Assembly: GCF_035917455.1 (NCBI RefSeq)
Contig: NZ_CP109078.1
Location: forward strand, 7,176,001 to 7,240,000
Direction: 5' to 3'
Source of the DNA: Micromonospora sp. NBC_01796
GTDB lineage: Bacteria > Actinomycetota > Actinomycetes > Mycobacteriales > Micromonosporaceae
DNA length: 64,000 bases
The notes under the pieces: generated by a model
What the model was told of the DNA's origin: nothing
What the model saw: only the letters and a program-made list of their open reading frames with translations
The model's database searches: none
In this document: piece by piece, positions 53,412 through 62,045 of the stretch
Layout of the letters: every line of letters begins with the position of its first letter
Numbering within the stretch: position 1 is the stretch's first letter
Program-made: the position numbers and the translations under genes

Positions 53412-54563
53412 TCACACCCCGGCGCAGGCGCGATCACCCACCCGGCAGCTCTCCGGCTGACGTTCGCTGAGTGCCGCGTTCACCTGGAAGGTGAACCGGG
53501 CCGAGCCGCCCGCGGGTACGGCCGAACCGGTGAACGTGACGGTGCGCCCCTTCTGGTCGTGGTTCGCACCGGAGGCGTCGACCACCGTGGCGCCGCCGTG
53601 CAGGACAACGGTGACCGACCACTGGGCCGCCTCGGCCGTACCGGAGTTGGTCAGCACGATCTCGCCGGTGTAGCCGAGCAGTTCGTTGGAGGCGCGGTTG
53701 TACCGCGCGTCGAGGTTGGGTTGGCCGGGTGGCGGGGCGTTGCCGGCGGCCGGCGCACCGGCGGTGGGCGGGGCCGGGGTTGTCGCGGGGGTCGGCGTCG
53801 CGGAGGGGCTCGCTGGTGCCGATCCCGTCGGGGTCGCCCGGGGTGCGCCGGCCATGGACGCGACGGCGCCCGGCTCGGATGGGGGTGCCGGGCTGGCGCC
53901 GGGGGAGCCGGACGCGGTCCCGGTCGACGCCTGCGGGGCGGCGGTGGTGGTCGAGGCGTTCGGCCGCAGGACCGCGAACACCACCATCACGCCGCCGAGC
54001 AGGATCGCGGCGGCGATCAGCCCGGCGGTCAGCCGCCGTCGGCGTCGCTCCGGGTCGGCACCGGTGGGCGTGCCGGCCCACCGGTCAGCGTCGTCCGCCG
54101 TGTCGTCCGGTACGTCGGTCATGTCGGTCTCGGAGGTGAAGTCGACCTCGCGGAACGCGAGCCAGTCGAGTACGGCCGGCAGCGGGCCGGCGAGCAGTTG
54201 CTGGAAGCCCTGCTGGCGCTGCTCGTCCTGCTCGGCGGTCCAGTGCCCGTCCGTGCCGGACTGCCGTACGGTCAGCCGGGACCCCTGTTCGGTCTCGGCC
54301 AACTCGAACGTGACCAGCACCCGTACGCCGTTCTCCCGCCAGCGCAGGACCAGCCGGCGGGGCTCGTCGACCTCGACCACCGCGCCGTTGACCTCCCCGT
54401 CGAGTCCGGGTAGCCCGATCGGTCGCAGTTCGAACGGGGCGCCGTTCTCGGGCAGCAGGTCGGTGGCGCCGAGCCACTTCTCGAGGAACTGTTGGTCGGT
54501 CAGCGAGCGCCAGACCCGGTCCACCGGGTGGCGCAGTTCGACCTCTGTCCGGATATCGGTCAC
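53412..54563 (-). CDS. SRPBCC/AHSA1 domain fused through a TM helix to a CBM2-like module
   Basis: 383 residues from GTG 54563. Residues 1-145 form an AHSA1/SRPBCC hydrophobic-ligand barrel (VELRHPVDRVWRSLTDQQFLEKWLG to QQLLAGPLPAVLDWL). Helix 178-199 (LTAGLIAAAILLGGVMVVFAVL) crosses the membrane, preceded by a stop-transfer cluster RRRRRL. A Ser/Thr/Pro/Ala linker (200-280) leads to a CBM2-like beta-sandwich (about 285-383, EIVLTNSGTAEAAQWSVTVVLHGGATV, ending with a Cys pair). This joins a cytosolic ligand-binding domain to an extracellular carbohydrate-binding one, an uncommon layout. Role unknown. Confidence 0.8.
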   Translation of the reverse strand: MTDIRTEVELRHPVDRVWRSLTDQQFLEKWLGATDLLPENGAPFELRPIGLPGLDGEVNGAVVEVDEPRRLVLRWRENGVRVLVTFELAETEQGSRLTVRQSGTDGHWTAEQDEQRQQGFQQLLAGPLPAVLDWLAFREVDFTSETDMTDVPDDTADDADRWAGTPTGADPERRRRRLTAGLIAAAILLGGVMVVFAVLRPNASTTTAAPQASTGTASGSPGASPAPPSEPGAVASMAGAPRATPTGSAPASPSATPTPATTPAPPTAGAPAAGNAPPPGQPNLDARYNRASNELLGYTGEIVLTNSGTAEAAQWSVTVVLHGGATVVDASGANHDQKGRTVTFTGSAVPAGGSARFTFQVNAALSERQPESCRVGDRACAGV

Positions 54564-54661
54564 CGCGTGACTGTACCGACCCACTTGTCCGGGCAAAGCG
54601 CCCCGCCGGTCGTACCGCTGCGGTTAGGTGACCTCAGGGGCGGAGGGGGGCGACGGGGGTC

Positions 54662-55963
54662 GTGGGCGGACACGCCACGGAGTTGGCACTGGTGCTGCTG
54701 CTGGTCCTGATCAACGCGGCCTTCGCCGGCAGTGAGATGGCGCTGGTGTCGTTGCGGGAGGGCCAGTTGCGTACGTTGGCACGGGGTTCGCGCGGTGGGC
54801 GGATCCTGGCCCGGCTGGCCCGCGATCCGAACCGGTTCCTGGCCACCACCCAGATCGGCATCACCCTGGCCGGGTTCCTCGCCTCCGCGGCGGCGGCGGT
54901 CTCGCTCGCCCAGCCGTTGATCGGCCCGTTGGGCTTTCTCGGCGGCGCCGCCCGACCGGTCGCGGTGGTGCTGGTGACCGCCATCCTGACCTTCGTCACG
55001 CTGGTGCTCGGCGAACTGGCCCCCAAGCGGATCGCGATGCAGCGGGCCGAGCGGTGGGGTCTGCTGGTCGCCCGGCCGCTGGACCTGTTCGCGACCCTGG
55101 TACGGCCGGTGGTCTGGCTGCTCAGCGTCACCACGAACCTGGTGGTCCGGGTCTTCGGCGCCGACCCGCACGCGACCCGGGAGGACATCAACCCCGAGGA
55201 ACTGCGTGAGCTGGTGGTCAGCCAGCGGGGGGTGTCGCCGCAGCAGCGGGAGATTCTCACCGGGGCGTTCGAGATCGCCGATCGGACCCTGCGGGAGATC
55301 CTGGTACCCCGGGGCGAGGTCACCAGCCTGCCCGCGACGATGCCGATCGAGCAGGCCCTGCACCGGATGGCGGAGACGGGCAGGTCCCGGGCGCCGGTGA
55401 CCGGCCCGTCCGGGCTGGACGACGTGATCGGGGTGGTGCACATCCGCGACCTGGTCGGTGGTCCCTGCCGGGTCGACGAGCGGGCCCGGACGGCGGTGTT
55501 CCTGCCCGAGACGCTGCGGGTCGCCGACGCGATGCGTCAGCTGCGCCAGCAACGCCACCAGCTCGCCCTGGTGGTGGACGAACGGGGTGCCATCGACGGG
55601 CTGGTCACGATGGAGGACCTGCTCGCGGAGGTGGTCGGCGAGTTGTACGACGAAACCGACCGGGACGTCGAGGCGGTGGTTCGGGAGGCGGACGGGGCGC
55701 TGCTGGTGCCGGGAACCTTCCCCCTGCACGATCTGCCCGATCTCGGCATCACCCTGCGGGTTCCGCTCACCGGGGAGTACACCACCCTGGCCGGTCTGAT
55801 GCTGGCCCGGCTGGGGCACCTGCCCACGGCCCCCGGCGAGACGTTGCGGCTACCGGGACTGACCGCGCAGGTGGTCGAGGTCGGCGGTCACGCCATCCGC
55901 ACCGTACGGCTGCGTACCGGCGACGATCGTGGGCCGGCTGACGGGTCGGACGACAAGCGGTGA
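54662..55963 (+). CDS. CNNM/CorC-HlyC family protein with CBS pair
   Basis: 433 residues from GTG 54662. DUF21 (CNNM) membrane domain with four helices (about 5-140, ELALVLLLVLINAAFAGSEMALVSL and LGELAPKRIA), two CBS repeats (about 205-325), and a CorC/HlyC-type C-terminal domain. Such proteins transport or regulate Mg2+/Co2+ efflux, often called hemolysin-like though not hemolytic. Stands alone, divergent from the SRPBCC-CBM gene. Confidence 0.93.
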   Translation: MGGHATELALVLLLVLINAAFAGSEMALVSLREGQLRTLARGSRGGRILARLARDPNRFLATTQIGITLAGFLASAAAAVSLAQPLIGPLGFLGGAARPVAVVLVTAILTFVTLVLGELAPKRIAMQRAERWGLLVARPLDLFATLVRPVVWLLSVTTNLVVRVFGADPHATREDINPEELRELVVSQRGVSPQQREILTGAFEIADRTLREILVPRGEVTSLPATMPIEQALHRMAETGRSRAPVTGPSGLDDVIGVVHIRDLVGGPCRVDERARTAVFLPETLRVADAMRQLRQQRHQLALVVDERGAIDGLVTMEDLLAEVVGELYDETDRDVEAVVREADGALLVPGTFPLHDLPDLGITLRVPLTGEYTTLAGLMLARLGHLPTAPGETLRLPGLTAQVVEVGGHAIRTVRLRTGDDRGPADGSDDKR

Positions 55964-56082
55964 CCGCGACGTCCGGACGTCCGGGAACGGGCGCGGCGGG
56001 TCGGCGGCGACCCGCCGACCCGTACGGGGATGGTCCGCCCGACCGCCGGACGCCCCACATTCTCGTCGTTACGGTGAATCCC

Positions 56083-56253
56083 GTGAAAAATAACGGATTG
56101 CGGACTTTCCTGTCGGTCCTGGCGGGACTGGCGGTGATCTTCTTCGGCACCAGCGAGGGTCAGGGCGTGTCCACCGCCATCCTGGTGCTGGCGGCGGTCG
56201 CCGGGCTGATCGTCTGGCACCTCACCAAACCGGGCAACACCTCGACGAGCTGA
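56083..56253 (+). CDS. Small membrane protein, 56 aa
   Basis: GTG 56083 or the in-frame GTG 56074 starts a peptide with two hydrophobic helices (LRTFLSVLAGLAVIFFG and VSTAILVLAAVAGLIVWHL) and tail TKPGNTSTS. The frame reads back to 55960 but that part is Arg/Pro-rich and unlike protein. Function unknown. It is convergent with the endonuclease-III-like gene, 3 bp apart. Confidence 0.6.
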   Translation: MKNNGLRTFLSVLAGLAVIFFGTSEGQGVSTAILVLAAVAGLIVWHLTKPGNTSTS

Positions 56254-56256
56254 CCC

Positions 56257-56928
56257 TCAGCGGGCCGCCACCGCGCGGGCCAGGTCCCCGGAAAGCTCAC
56301 GGTCGTCGATCGGCTGCTCGCCGAGGGAGACCCGGACCAGGGCCGACGCCAGCCGGGCGAAGTCCGCGCCACCGGTCAGGTCGCCGAGCTTGTCCGCCGA
56401 GGCGGGCAGGCCGAGCCGCTGTGCCCCGGTGCCCACCCGACGGTCGGTGTACGGGCGCAGTTCCGGCCAGACCGCCTGAACCTCGCGCAGGAAGATCTCC
56501 GACCCGGTCGGTCCGATACCGGGGAACTCGACGATCAGGCGACGCAGCGCCGGCGGATCGTCGCCCGCCTCGGCATGCAGCTTGCGCAGGTCACCGTGCC
56601 AGCGCTCCTGGCAGAGACGGGCACCGTCGGCCAGCATGGTGGCGGTCCGTTCGTCGTAGCGCCGGTAGTGCCCCCGGCCGAGCGCGGCCAGCAGGCTGCG
56701 CCGGTTCGCCTCCGCCATCTGCTGCGGTGAGCGGTAGCCGGCGGCGAAAAGCTCCCGGGCGGCAGCGATCGCCACGCTTGCCCGGATCCGGGTGCTCAAC
56801 AGCGTGGTGAGCACCAGTAGCTGGTACAGCGGGGCAGGCCGGTCGGCCAGCTCGATCCCGGCCTGCTGGGCGTACGTCTGCCCGTACCGGTCGAGCAGGG
56901 CCCTGACCACCTCACGATCGTTGCTCAT
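56257..56928 (-). CDS. Endonuclease III-like HhH protein lacking the catalytic lysine
   Basis: 223 residues. The HhH-GPD fold is clear (LYQLLVLTTLLSTRIRASVAI at 34-55 and the hairpin EFPGIGPTGSEIFL at 134-147). In Nth the hairpin reads GVGRKTA with the essential lysine; here the position is T141. D162 in YTDRRVG fits the conserved catalytic aspartate. The C-terminal four-cysteine iron-sulfur loop is absent. It may be a monofunctional glycosylase or a non-catalytic DNA-binding relative. Confidence 0.82.
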   Translation of the reverse strand: MSNDREVVRALLDRYGQTYAQQAGIELADRPAPLYQLLVLTTLLSTRIRASVAIAAARELFAAGYRSPQQMAEANRRSLLAALGRGHYRRYDERTATMLADGARLCQERWHGDLRKLHAEAGDDPPALRRLIVEFPGIGPTGSEIFLREVQAVWPELRPYTDRRVGTGAQRLGLPASADKLGDLTGGADFARLASALVRVSLGEQPIDDRELSGDLARAVAAR

Positions 56929-57061
56929 GCTCCCTGCCTACCCGCTGGCGCCGCCGCTAGCCCGACCGGAGCACCCGCATGGCCGACCGGCGGCCGGGTA
57001 ACCGACGGGGTGCGGGTCGGTGCGACCAGGCACCGGCGCCGAGCACGGAAGGAGACAGAAA

Positions 57062-57262
57062 ATGACGAACGTGCAGCAACCGGAGATGCGACGCAACGAG
57101 AACAACCCGACCGTGCAGGACAGCAAGGGTCCCCGACCCGGAGACCGGCGCCAGTCCTCCGGTGGCGCCGCCAGACCTGTCCCGCCGGACCAGGTCTCCC
57201 CGTACGGACCGTCGTCCCGACCGGTCGCGCAGGCCGGCGAGCACGACCACCGGTCCGAGTAA
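57062..57262 (+). CDS. Small disordered hydrophilic protein, 66 aa
   Basis: ATG 57062 follows GGAAGGAG at good spacing. The sequence is low in hydrophobics and rich in Pro, Arg, Gln and Asp (NVQQPEMRRNENNPTVQDSKGPRPGDRR). No domain. The ribosome site is the main evidence that it is real. Confidence 0.58.
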   Translation: MTNVQQPEMRRNENNPTVQDSKGPRPGDRRQSSGGAARPVPPDQVSPYGPSSRPVAQAGEHDHRSE

Positions 57263-57301
57263 CCCCGTCGGCACCGGCGGCTGGAACGTCGGCGTGCACG
57301 G

Positions 57302-57802
57302 TCATCGGGACCGGCGCGACCGACCCAGCCGGTACCAGGTGGCCGCCGCCGCGAGGCCGTACACCAGGTGCGGGACGGCGTCGGACACCCAGTCGGAGCG
57401 ACTCCACCGGCGCGGATCACTGACGCCGAAAACGGCGAACGTCGTGTCAGTCGCGAACATCGCGGCCGCACCCATCGCGATCCCGGTGACCGGCAGCGGC
57501 AACCGTCGTCCCGCCGTGAGCAGGGTGACCAGCACCGCGGTACCGACTCCGGTGCCGTAGCCGAGCAGGGGCCCGAGGCCCGAGCGGCGGTTCGCCGCCC
57601 GATCCTCGGGTCCCAGATCCAGGTGTACGGTCCGGGCGAACCGTCCTGCGGTCTCCTCCGGCGTACTGCTCGCCGGTCGAGCCCGGATGATCATGTCCAG
57701 GTAGGTGACCGCGTTCAGTGCCAGCGTGCCCACCGTGCCGGCGATCGCACCGTCGATGGCGGCACCGCCCCGGTCGACACCCGATTCCCCGTACGCCCGC
57801 AT
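57302..57802 (-). CDS. Four-helix membrane protein, 166 aa
   Basis: ATG 57802, preceded closely by the small gene at 57805-58014 (2 bp gap). Hydrophobic segments at about 17-38, 83-102, 105-125 and 140-158, with HLDLGPEDRAANRRSGLGPLLGYGTGVGTA between. Similar short membrane proteins occur in actinobacteria without assigned role. Probably co-transcribed with its upstream neighbour. Confidence 0.68.
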   Translation of the reverse strand: MRAYGESGVDRGGAAIDGAIAGTVGTLALNAVTYLDMIIRARPASSTPEETAGRFARTVHLDLGPEDRAANRRSGLGPLLGYGTGVGTAVLVTLLTAGRRLPLPVTGIAMGAAAMFATDTTFAVFGVSDPRRWSRSDWVSDAVPHLVYGLAAAATWYRLGRSRRSR

Positions 57803-57804
57803 GC

Positions 57805-58014
57805 TCAGCTCCGCTCGCCGCGTCCGCGTTCGCCCTTGGGACCGCGCCCGCGTTCACTGCGCAGCACACCCCGTTGGCCCCGGTCGTCCTGTAGGACCTG
57901 GTTCGCGACGGTGTTGGCGCCCTTGTCGACGGCGCGTCCGGAATCCTCGATCAGTTTGCGCAGCCGCGCCCGTTCAACGTCGTACGCGTTGCTGCCCGGT
58001 CGTGGTCCTGGCAT
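57805..58014 (-). CDS. Small basic protein, 69 aa
   Basis: ATG 58014. MPGPRPGSNAYDVERARLRKLIEDSGRAVDKGANTVANQVLQDD is helical; the tail is Arg/Gly-rich (RSERGRGPKGERGRGERS), suggestive of nucleic-acid binding or disorder. It is tightly followed by the membrane protein gene. Unknown function. Confidence 0.62.
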   Translation of the reverse strand: MPGPRPGSNAYDVERARLRKLIEDSGRAVDKGANTVANQVLQDDRGQRGVLRSERGRGPKGERGRGERS

Positions 58015-58095
58015 TGGTTTGTCCCCGTTCCGTTGTGTCCGACGGCGTACCCGGGGTGTCTACCCGCCCAGGTGGGGGCCATTCGCGCCGCCCGG

Positions 58096-59037
58096 TCAGA
58101 GGTCGGCGTCGCGCCTGGCGTCGGTGACCGTCTGGGCGTGCGGCTCCGGTTGCGCCGGCTCGGTCTCGCGTACGACCATCACCGGGCTGTCCGCGTGGTG
58201 CAGGACGTGCTGGCTGACCGAACCGAGCAGCAGGGCACCGAGCGGACCCCGACCGTGGCCGCCGACCACCACCAGTTGGGCGTACCGCGAGAGTTCCACC
58301 AGGGCGGGCGCCGCCCGTCCCGGTATCAGTTGCCGGTTGATCTCCACCTGGGGATAGCGCTCACGCCACCCGGCGACCGACTCGGCGAGTACCCGGCCCT
58401 CGTCGTCGCGCAGCGCGTCCCGGTCGTGCACGGTCGGCAGGACGTCCCCGGCCTGGGTGGAGACCGGGTGGCGGTAGGCGTGCACCGCCACCACATGGGT
58501 TCCCCGCATCGCGGCCTCGTCGACGGCGAAGGCCAGCGCGGCGGTCGACCGGTGGGAGCCGTCGATCCCGACCACGACCGGACCGCTCGGGTCGGGCCGG
58601 CCCCGGGCGACCAGGACCGGGCTGGCCGCGTGGGCGGTGACCTGGACCGCGACCGAGCCGATGATCAGGCTGGTGAGGCCACCGAGGCCGTGGTCGCCGA
58701 TGACCACCAGGGCGGCGGCGGTCGACTCACCGACCAGCACGGCGGTGGCGAAACCGGCCACCACCTCGCCGGTGACCCGGAGATCCGGCGCGGCGGCACG
58801 GGCCTCGTCGACCGCCTCGGCCACCACCCGCTCGGCCTGTCGGCGCAGCCCGCCCTCGGCCGGTCCGGCCGGTGACGGCTTGCCGGAGACCTTGAGTTTC
58901 GGCCAGACGAAGGCGTGCACCACCCGCAGCGGGCAGGATCGGCGCAGCGCCTCGTCCACGCCCAGCCGGACCGCGTTCAGACCGGTCGGCGAGCCGTCCA
59001 CGCCGACCACCACCGGCGCTCCGCTCGGTACGTCCAC
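58096..59037 (-). CDS. Universal stress protein, two UspA domains
   Basis: 313 residues. Tandem UspA domains (about 8-150 and 160-300), each starting VVVGVDGSPTGLNAV or VVVGIDGSHRSTAAL and carrying the ATP-binding G-2x-G-9x-G-S/T pattern (GDHGLGGLTSLIIGSVAV, GGHGRGPLGALLLGSVSQ). Two-domain Usp proteins are abundant in actinobacteria and respond to hypoxia and stress. Stands alone. Confidence 0.94.
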   Translation of the reverse strand: MDVPSGAPVVVGVDGSPTGLNAVRLGVDEALRRSCPLRVVHAFVWPKLKVSGKPSPAGPAEGGLRRQAERVVAEAVDEARAAAPDLRVTGEVVAGFATAVLVGESTAAALVVIGDHGLGGLTSLIIGSVAVQVTAHAASPVLVARGRPDPSGPVVVGIDGSHRSTAALAFAVDEAAMRGTHVVAVHAYRHPVSTQAGDVLPTVHDRDALRDDEGRVLAESVAGWRERYPQVEINRQLIPGRAAPALVELSRYAQLVVVGGHGRGPLGALLLGSVSQHVLHHADSPVMVVRETEPAQPEPHAQTVTDARRDADL

Positions 59038-59145
59038 GGGCCGCCCCTCCTCCGGTCTACGTGGGGGTACGGGGTCACCCTCAGTATGGGCAGGTCGACG
59101 GGCCGGGGGAGCCGATAGCCGGGTACCGCCCCACCCGGCGCCCGG

Positions 59146-60033
59146 TCACGACAGCCGGGGATGGGCGGCGAAGAACTCCCAGAGGAGGTCGGTCGCGACC
59201 AGTCCCGCCTCCGGTGCCGCGATCGAGCCGGTCTTCGCACCGGGCCAGGAGTGGCCCATCCGGTCGAGCACGTACACGTCGACGTCGCTGCCGTCGGCGC
59301 ACCGGGTGCGGGTCAGGGTGATCGCCTCGGCCACCGGTGCGGGCGGGGGTGTCGCCGGTACGCAGCGCAGCCGCTCCCGCCACGCGGCGACCCCGGTCCG
59401 GAACCGTTCGGCGTAGCGGTCCTGGCCACCGATGAAGGTGATCACCGAGACCGGGCTGCGCGGGACGTAGTCGGTCTTCGCGGCGGACGCCCCGATGTAC
59501 CCGCCGCTGACCGCGCCGATCGCGGCGAACACGCCGGTCGCCTCGACCGCGGCCCGGAAGCTCAGGTCGCCGCCGTTGGAGATGCCGGTGAGGTACACCC
59601 GGTCCGGATCCACCCCCCAGGCATCGACGAGGTGTTCGGTGAGGGCCCTGAGGAAACCCACGTCGTCGGCGCTGCCGCAGCAGACCAGGGCGTTGAACCC
59701 GCCGTTGACCCCGTCCGGGTACGCGACCAGGAAGTTCTCCCGTTCGGCCTTGTCGTCCAGGCCGATCATCTGACTCAGGCCCAGCCCCTCCCCGGGATAC
59801 GGGTGCAGAGCGATCACCAGCGGGACGGGGGTTGCCCGGTCGTAACCCGTGGGCGCGTGCACCCGGTACCTGCGGGTGACCCCGTCGTGGTCGAGCGTCA
59901 ACCGGTGTTTGCCGGGTGCGGGTTGTACGGCGGGGGAGGAGGCGACCGGGGGTGCCGACGGCTCCCCGGTGTCGCAGGACGCGAGGCCGAACAGGAGGCA
60001 CAACGCCGTCACCCAGAGCATGATCCGTCGCAC
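59146..60033 (-). CDS. Lipoprotein esterase of the PHB-depolymerase/LpqC family
   Basis: 295 residues from ATG 60033. A lipobox LASC (C20) follows a short hydrophobic signal. The alpha/beta-hydrolase has HPYPGEGLGLS (oxyanion side), GISNGGDLSF (nucleophile Ser), FIGGQDRY (Asp) and DRMGHSWPG (His). Family includes polyhydroxybutyrate depolymerase-like and feruloyl-esterase-like enzymes; extracellular, membrane-tethered. Substrate not determinable. Confidence 0.9.
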   Translation of the reverse strand: MRRIMLWVTALCLLFGLASCDTGEPSAPPVASSPAVQPAPGKHRLTLDHDGVTRRYRVHAPTGYDRATPVPLVIALHPYPGEGLGLSQMIGLDDKAERENFLVAYPDGVNGGFNALVCCGSADDVGFLRALTEHLVDAWGVDPDRVYLTGISNGGDLSFRAAVEATGVFAAIGAVSGGYIGASAAKTDYVPRSPVSVITFIGGQDRYAERFRTGVAAWRERLRCVPATPPPAPVAEAITLTRTRCADGSDVDVYVLDRMGHSWPGAKTGSIAAPEAGLVATDLLWEFFAAHPRLS

Positions 60034-60192
60034 GACAGTTCCCCTCCCCGTCCCCGTTGGCCCATACCCTGGGTTCGCGGGTCGGTGGGGGTCAACCCTT
60101 TCGGCGTACGCCGAAACCCGGTTCCACCGGGAAGCTGCCGATAATCTGCCTTTGTTCGCGGCCCGACCACCGCGATCACCATGGGGGCGACG

Positions 60193-60489
60193 ATGGTTAC
60201 CGTAGAACTCACCCGGTTCCGGGTGGCATCGCGGCGAGCCGAGGAGCTGCTTGCCGCGCGGCCGGCGATGTTGCGCGACTTCGAGGCCGACCGGGTGGGG
60301 TTTCTCGACGCCCGGCTGGTGCAGTTGCCCGACGACGAGTGGGTCGACATCGTGTTCTGGCGGTCGCCCGAGGATCTTGCCGCGTCCCGCGCCAAGGGCG
60401 GGAACCTGCCCTACATCCAGGCGTTCTTCGAGCTGATCGACGAACTCGTCAGCTCCGAGGAGGGCAAGATGCTCGACGGCCAGCTCTAG
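60193..60489 (+). CDS. Antibiotic-biosynthesis-monooxygenase-like (dimeric alpha/beta barrel) protein
   Basis: 98 residues from ATG 60193, preceded by GGGGGCGA; an ATG at 60181 is also in frame. VTVELTRFRVASRRAEELLAARPAML, EWVDIVFWRSPEDLAASRAK and the C-terminal helix match a small ferredoxin-like barrel. Such proteins may oxidise aromatics or act as small-molecule binding domains. Alone in its neighbourhood. Confidence 0.78.
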   Translation: MVTVELTRFRVASRRAEELLAARPAMLRDFEADRVGFLDARLVQLPDDEWVDIVFWRSPEDLAASRAKGGNLPYIQAFFELIDELVSSEEGKMLDGQL

Positions 60490-60513
60490 GGTGCGCCGTG
60501 CCGGCCGTTCCGC

Positions 60514-61023
60514 TCAGGCCAGGTCGGTGGCGGGGTCGATCACCCAGTGGTGGGACCGGAGGATCCGGCCGGCGAAGGAAACCTCCTCCTCCCCGGCCAG
60601 GGTGAAGCCGAGGGAGCGGCAGATGCCGTTCGACGGTCCGTTGGTGACCGCGGGGTAGGCGTGCACGAGCCCCCAGCGCCGATCGTCGCGGGCGCGCTCG
60701 AGCACCTCGCGGGTGGCCCACTTGGCGAGCCCTCGGCCCTGGAACTCGGGCAGCACCATCCAGCCGATCTCGGACGCGACCTCGCCGTCGGTCTCGTGCG
60801 ACCACAGCGTCACCGTGCCGGCGACCTGGTCCGGGTTGGTCTCGTCGGGCACGATCATCTTGATCCAGTCGCTGTCCGCCGCGGCCCGCTCGACGTCGCG
60901 CGCGACCTTCGCCTCGATGCCCGTACGCGGCAGCGGGCCGCCGAGCTCGTCCATCATCACCGGATCGCAGCGCATCCGGACGTAGGCCTCGACGTCGCCC
61001 AACCGCACATTCCGCAACAGCAC
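60514..61023 (-). CDS. GNAT family N-acetyltransferase
   Basis: 169 residues from GTG 61023, next to GGGGGCAA. VLLRNVRLGDVEAYVRMRCD is the N-terminal strand/helix; EIGWMVLPEFQGRGLAKWATREVLERA holds the acetyl-CoA binding Q/RxxGxG/A. TNGPSNGICRSLGFTLAGEE ends the fold. Acetyl-acceptor unknown; small-molecule or ribosomal-protein acetylation are common. Confidence 0.9.
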   Translation of the reverse strand: MLLRNVRLGDVEAYVRMRCDPVMMDELGGPLPRTGIEAKVARDVERAAADSDWIKMIVPDETNPDQVAGTVTLWSHETDGEVASEIGWMVLPEFQGRGLAKWATREVLERARDDRRWGLVHAYPAVTNGPSNGICRSLGFTLAGEEEVSFAGRILRSHHWVIDPATDLA

Positions 61024-61171
61024 CGTTGCCCCCGTCCACCCGCCGTTTCGTTTCCCGTCCGCAGTCCACCACACCGGTACGACAACCGGCGCCGCGCCAC
61101 CCGGCGACCCCGTGGTCCACTCTGTACGCTGAGCCGTCGACCGATCGAGAGCAGCAGCAGAGGACTCCGCG

Positions 61172-61912
61172 ATGACCGAGACACCCGTCGCCCCGAGTAC
61201 CGCCCGCATGATCGACTACTGGCTCGGCGGCCGGCACCACTATCCGATCGACGTTGCCGCCGCGTCCGCGTTCGAGGGCGCGTACGGCCCCTGCGCGGAG
61301 ATCTTCCGCTCGCTGCGGGCCTTCCTCGGCCGCTCCGTGGCGTACGTGGCCGGCCAGGGGATCGAGAACTTCCTGGTCTTCGGCGCCGGTGTGCCCACCC
61401 GGGGCAACGTGCACGAGGTGGCCGCCGACGCACACGTCCTCTACACCGACATCGATCCGGTCACCATCGCCCTCGGGCAGGAGGTCCTGGCCGGGCACGA
61501 CCGCGCCGGTTACGCCTTCGGCGACGCGACCGATCCCGCCGGCATCGATCCGGAGGCGCTGGCGCGGTTCCTGCCGGGCTGGGGGCGGGAGCCGATCGGG
61601 GTGGTCTTCCTCGGGCTGGCCGCCTTCCTCGACGACCCGACCCTGGCCCGTACGCTCGACCAGCTTCACCGTGCCGTCGCGCCGGGCAGCATGCTGGCGT
61701 TCGACTTCGACGGGGAGGAACTGACCGGCTATCCGGAGGCGTTGGCGATGATGGGGGAGGGCTTCCACATGCGCGACCCCGCCACCCTCCCGGCCCTGCT
61801 CGGGAAGTGGCAGCCCACCTCCGACGGGATCGTCCCGGTGGCTCGGTGGCGTCCCGAGGGCGGACCGGTCGAGGTGCCGGACGCCTTCCACGGCGGCATC
61901 GCGCTGCACTGA
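61172..61912 (+). CDS. SAM-dependent methyltransferase, DUF574 (PF04672) family
   Basis: 246 residues. ARMIDYWLGGRHHYPIDVAAASAF is the family start; the methyltransferase core includes FLVFGAGVPTRGNVHEVA and VLYTDIDPVTI (acidic ribose-binding residue). This family is expanded in actinomycetes; function mostly unproven. Slightly shorter than the usual ~270 residues. Confidence 0.87.
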   Translation: MTETPVAPSTARMIDYWLGGRHHYPIDVAAASAFEGAYGPCAEIFRSLRAFLGRSVAYVAGQGIENFLVFGAGVPTRGNVHEVAADAHVLYTDIDPVTIALGQEVLAGHDRAGYAFGDATDPAGIDPEALARFLPGWGREPIGVVFLGLAAFLDDPTLARTLDQLHRAVAPGSMLAFDFDGEELTGYPEALAMMGEGFHMRDPATLPALLGKWQPTSDGIVPVARWRPEGGPVEVPDAFHGGIALH

Positions 61913-61953
61913 CCGACCACCCCGTCGCGGCGACATCGAGGGCGGGCCCAATT

Positions 61954-61988
61954 CCTATTAATCCCGTAGAACATACTGGGAAAATAGG
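61954..61988. promoter_or_regulatory. AT-rich imperfect dyad before the leader peptide
   Basis: CCTATTAATCCC, 12 bp, then GGGAAAATAGG forms an imperfect inverted repeat in an otherwise GC-rich setting, about 57 bp before the leader-peptide ATG. It could be a regulator site or carry -35/-10 elements of an upstream promoter. Confidence 0.4.
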
Positions 61989-62032
61989 TGAGCCAGGTCA
62001 CAATGATCTAGACCTTGTGCTCGTCGGCCGGC

Positions 62033-62038
62033 TACCTT
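62033..62038 (+). promoter_or_regulatory. Probable -10 (TACCTT) for a leaderless start
   Basis: TACCTT ends 7 bp before ATG 62046, the spacing expected if transcription begins on the A of the start codon. No Shine-Dalgarno precedes the ATG. Confidence 0.5.
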
Positions 62039-62045
62039 CGGCGCC

